Positions 5,711 to 7,551 of a stretch of DNA of 7,551 nt are shown piece after piece (positions within the stretch are counted from its first letter, which is position 1; the number at the start of each line of letters is the position of its first letter). Source of the stretch: an uncultured Bacteroidaceae bacterium. Lineage in GTDB: Bacteria; Bacteroidota; Bacteroidia; Bacteroidales; Bacteroidaceae. The translations under genes and the position numbers were made by a program. The notes beneath the pieces were generated by a model. It had not been told where the DNA came from, did no database searches, and saw only the letters and a list, made by a program, of their open reading frames with translations. The DNA lies in contig CAJGDX010000094.1 of assembly GCA_904502185.1 (NCBI GenBank), forward strand, positions 1 to 7,551, read 5' to 3'.

Positions 5711-7093
5711 CTATTTGTTGTATATTACGACGGGGCGTGTGCGGCGTATGCTCATCGTCGGGAACCAGATGTCGTCGGCTGTTATTCCGCACTTCTCAAT
5801 GGCTTCGAGGCAATATTCCAGTTTGCCAAAGTTGGCGTCGACGTTGTTTGTGCCAAAGGTGAACTTCAGTCCGCGCTCTTTTGCCATGCTTATAATCTTA
5901 AGGCTCGGAATTTTGTATCTTGGGTTAATCTCCAGCGCAATGCTGTGCTGCTCAAGCACGTCCAGCACTCTGTCTATTCTTTCGTCGGTCCAGTATTTGT
6001 CGTAGTCGGGGTTCATCTCATCGGGGATGTATGTGGGGTTGGCGAAAATGTCGGCAGGCTCGTTTGTCAATATTTTAACGGTCTGTTCTACTATCTGGTC
6101 CATATACTGCTCCTTTGTCACTCCGTCGTAGTGTACCTCTTCGGCGCGGTAGATGCGCGAATTGCGGTTCTTGTGGTCCATGATGGTCATTGCATCGGTG
6201 AACAGGTAGTCGAAGATGCCAAGTGCCTCTTGCGAGAAGGTCGAGGTCCATTTGCGGCCTTCGCCCTGAACTCCGCAGAGGAAGGGCAGGGGTTTCACCT
6301 CTTCGTAGTATTCGTACACCTCGCGGTCGTCGGCGAGCATGCGTCCAACTCCTCCCTCGCCTGCGTTGGGTGCCACTCCGTAGTTGATGCCGTAGTTCAT
6401 GGACATTGCATGGGCAATCTCTTTTGTAAGGCCTCCCTTCAGGTGTACATGGTAGTCGATGACGGGGAAGTTGCGCTGTTGCAGACGTATTATTGCATCA
6501 CTTTGTTCGTCGACGGGGGGCAGTGTGTCGTTGGGGTTAAGTGCATTGTCGTCCAGCGGGGTAATCTGTATGTCGCGGAACTTTGTTTCTCCCTCTTTGC
6601 CCTTAAGCACAATGTTGCCTTTGCCAATGATGCGCTTGCTGTACTCGGCTGTGCGGTAGGGATTCTCGGGCTGTGTGTAGCAGACAACGTCTGTGCCATT
6701 GATGCTTATGGCTATGTTGCTCCTGCGTACGGCTATCTGAAAGTCGAACCAAGTGCTGTCCTCTGCCAGCGAGCGATAGAGGTTGCGCACTGCTGCCAGG
6801 CTGCCGCTCTTTCTTGTGCCGTCGATGGCTCCGTTGCGGAACAGCACTTCGTAGCCGCTTTCGCCGTCGGAGTGGAACATCAACGATGCTTCGGCATCTT
6901 TGGCAGTTAGGGCTTTTCCGCTAATTATGAAGTTTTTGTATTCTTCTGTGGATGTCAGTCTGTCGCCCTCGGTCAGGGTCAGCTCATTGTCGGCGATGGT
7001 GGCGCCGTCGGCGCTTTTCCAACTAAGGGAGTTGTCGGAATTGCCACACGAAAGAATTATCAGTGATAGCAATGATAGAATGTAGTGTTTCAT
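5711..7093 (-). CDS. Lipoprotein with DUF1080-like domain fused to PHP-like metal-dependent domain
   Basis: This 460-residue protein starts with a lipoprotein signal (MKHYILSLLSLIILS, Cys16 lipidated). Residues about 24-180 look like the DUF1080 (3-keto-disaccharide hydrolase) beta-sandwich of the concanavalin type: Tyr-Lys-Asn-Phe (52-55), a Tyr-Glu-Val-Leu-Phe-Arg-Asn-Gly strand (81-88), Trp-Phe-Asp-Phe-Gln-Ile (115-120), Ile-Asn-Gly-Thr (131-134) and Phe-Arg-Asp-Ile-Gln-Ile (172-177). A Pro/Asn-rich linker (about 182-198) leads to a PHP-like or amidohydrolase-like barrel (about 209-450). That domain has Asp-Tyr-His-Val-His (213-217), Gly-Val-Gln-Gly-Glu (274-278), Asp-His-Lys-Asn (306-309), Ala-Asn-Pro-Thr (351-354), Leu-Glu-Ile-Asn (387-390) and Phe-Gly-Thr-Asn-Asn (413-417). 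Action on a carbohydrate or phosphoester at the cell envelope is inferred from the families. Several expected metal ligands are replaced. The gene stands alone with its own promoter. The 401-codon frame antisense to it is a shadow. Confidence 0.85.
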   Translation of the reverse strand: MKHYILSLLSLIILSCGNSDNSLSWKSADGATIADNELTLTEGDRLTSTEEYKNFIISGKALTAKDAEASLMFHSDGESGYEVLFRNGAIDGTRKSGSLAAVRNLYRSLAEDSTWFDFQIAVRRSNIAISINGTDVVCYTQPENPYRTAEYSKRIIGKGNIVLKGKEGETKFRDIQITPLDDNALNPNDTLPPVDEQSDAIIRLQQRNFPVIDYHVHLKGGLTKEIAHAMSMNYGINYGVAPNAGEGGVGRMLADDREVYEYYEEVKPLPFLCGVQGEGRKWTSTFSQEALGIFDYLFTDAMTIMDHKNRNSRIYRAEEVHYDGVTKEQYMDQIVEQTVKILTNEPADIFANPTYIPDEMNPDYDKYWTDERIDRVLDVLEQHSIALEINPRYKIPSLKIISMAKERGLKFTFGTNNVDANFGKLEYCLEAIEKCGITADDIWFPTMSIRRTRPVVIYNK

Positions 7094-7118
7094 GGTTGTT
7101 TGTATTTGTTATATGCGA

Positions 7119-7149
7119 TAAAAGTACAATATAAACTTAATATAGGCAA
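7119..7149 (-). promoter_or_regulatory. Promoter of the DUF1080/PHP lipoprotein gene
   Basis: On the minus strand TTG (7147-7149) is followed after 20 bases by TACTTTTA (7119-7126), one base off the Bacteroidetes TAnnTTTG box. The leader would be about 20 bases and A-rich with no Shine-Dalgarno site (ACAAATACAAACAACC before the ATG), which is normal for the phylum. Confidence 0.6.
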
Positions 7150-7234
7150 CTTAATGGCGTGTAATATATGTGCCGAATGTTAATAATGTGGCAATTCTTC
7201 TATTATGTGAGTGGGCATCATAAAAGTTATTATT
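7150..7234. other. AT-rich upstream spacer
   Basis: This stretch between the promoter at 7119-7149 and the hairpin-rich segment contains no gene. TAAAAGTT occurs at 7221-7228 and again at 7244-7251. I see no clear operator or terminator. Confidence 0.4.
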
Positions 7235-7551
7235 GGTGTCCGCTAAAAGTTTAAAAGGGTATAAAAGCGTGTCTCAATCCGCAGTATTTATGCGGTTCCA
7301 TCCATAGCATTGGTAACTTAAAACTCAACCGGCACCGTAAGCATCACAGTCGAGAGTCCGTCTGTTTTTCGGATTAAGTGCGAGGACTGTCTGAGTGTTA
7401 GTTATACGCACAAAGTGCGGATAACTGAACGAGTTCCGCAGCACCCGAAAAACTGACGAAAAGACTCGAGCGACAAGGCTCGCCACCGACTGAAGAATGT
7501 TGCCGCAAGGCAACTTCTGAACAAAGGCAGAGCCGCCTGATGCGTCCCGTG
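7235..7551 (+). other. Hairpin-rich non-coding segment cut by the window edge
   Basis: No plus-strand frame is open over any length, and the only minus-strand frame (7325-7513, 62 codons) has no recognisable protein features. Stems are dense instead: 7279-7295 (CCGCA/TGCGG); 7355-7359 with 7384-7388, enclosing 7357-7373; 7400-7426 (AGTTAT/ATAACT, one mismatch, then CGCAC/GTGCG with an AAA loop); 7467-7482 (CGAGC/GCTCG); and 7494-7518 (GTTGCC/GGCAAC around a GCAA loop, with four more pairs past a bulge). The GCAA loop is of the GNRA type only when read on the plus strand, which favours a plus-strand RNA. It does not match tRNA, 5S rRNA, tmRNA or RNase P RNA by eye. It could be a structured RNA, the leader of a gene to the right, or the end of a mobile element. 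Confidence 0.45.

Noticed and set aside
5705..6910. A 401-codon open frame on the plus strand, antisense to the PHP-domain lipoprotein
   Set aside because: It is rich in Cys, Val, His and Ala with no domain pattern, while the opposite strand has a lipoprotein signal, two domains and a promoter. It is a codon-bias shadow.
7325..7513. A 62-codon minus-strand frame in the hairpin-rich segment
   Set aside because: No domain, promoter or conserved neighbour supports it, and the stems with a GNRA loop on the other strand explain the sequence better. It could be reconsidered if homologues show codon-type conservation.
7495..7551. The GAGCCGCC segment at the window end as group II intron domain V
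   Set aside because: The matching half would lie outside the window, and no reverse transcriptase or intron boundary is visible, so the resemblance is too slight.

Overview
The window most likely comes from a gut or oral member of the Bacteroidales (Prevotellaceae, Muribaculaceae or a relative). The reasons are several short-lived lipoproteins with type II signal peptides, A-rich start regions without Shine-Dalgarno sites, two promoters of the Bacteroidetes type (TTG, 20 bases, then TAnnTTTG or a near match), and families concentrated in this phylum (TRL-like, DUF1573, DUF1080-type). No taxonomic marker gene is present, so the genus is left open.

Positions 1-4526 carry a tightly packed plus-strand operon for exported proteins. 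It holds the 3' part of a fibronectin type III repeat protein, a 227-residue lipoprotein with an Ig-like domain, an 819-residue lipoprotein of unknown function whose GC content falls sharply along its length, and a small periplasmic DUF1573-type protein. Gaps between the last three genes are 13 and 6 bases, so they are probably co-transcribed. The set looks like a cell-surface assembly, but no biochemical role can be read from the sequence.

Positions 4527-5120 are a convergent junction followed by a minus-strand gene for a 97-residue TRL-like lipoprotein. That gene has its own promoter and two successive minus-strand terminators that separate it from the plus-strand operon.

Positions 5121-5710 have no convincing gene. 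They hold a 286-bp non-coding transposable element (MITE-like) with perfect 15-bp inverted ends and a 5-bp target duplication, a short reading frame that runs into one end of it, and a 26-bp perfect inverted repeat just past the end of the next gene.

Positions 5711-7093 encode, on the minus strand, a 460-residue lipoprotein joining an N-terminal beta-sandwich domain of the DUF1080 type to a C-terminal PHP-like metal-dependent domain. Its promoter lies at 7119-7149. The last 300 bases or so (7235-7551) are non-coding but rich in hairpins. They may be the edge of an RNA gene or a mobile element that continues outside the window.
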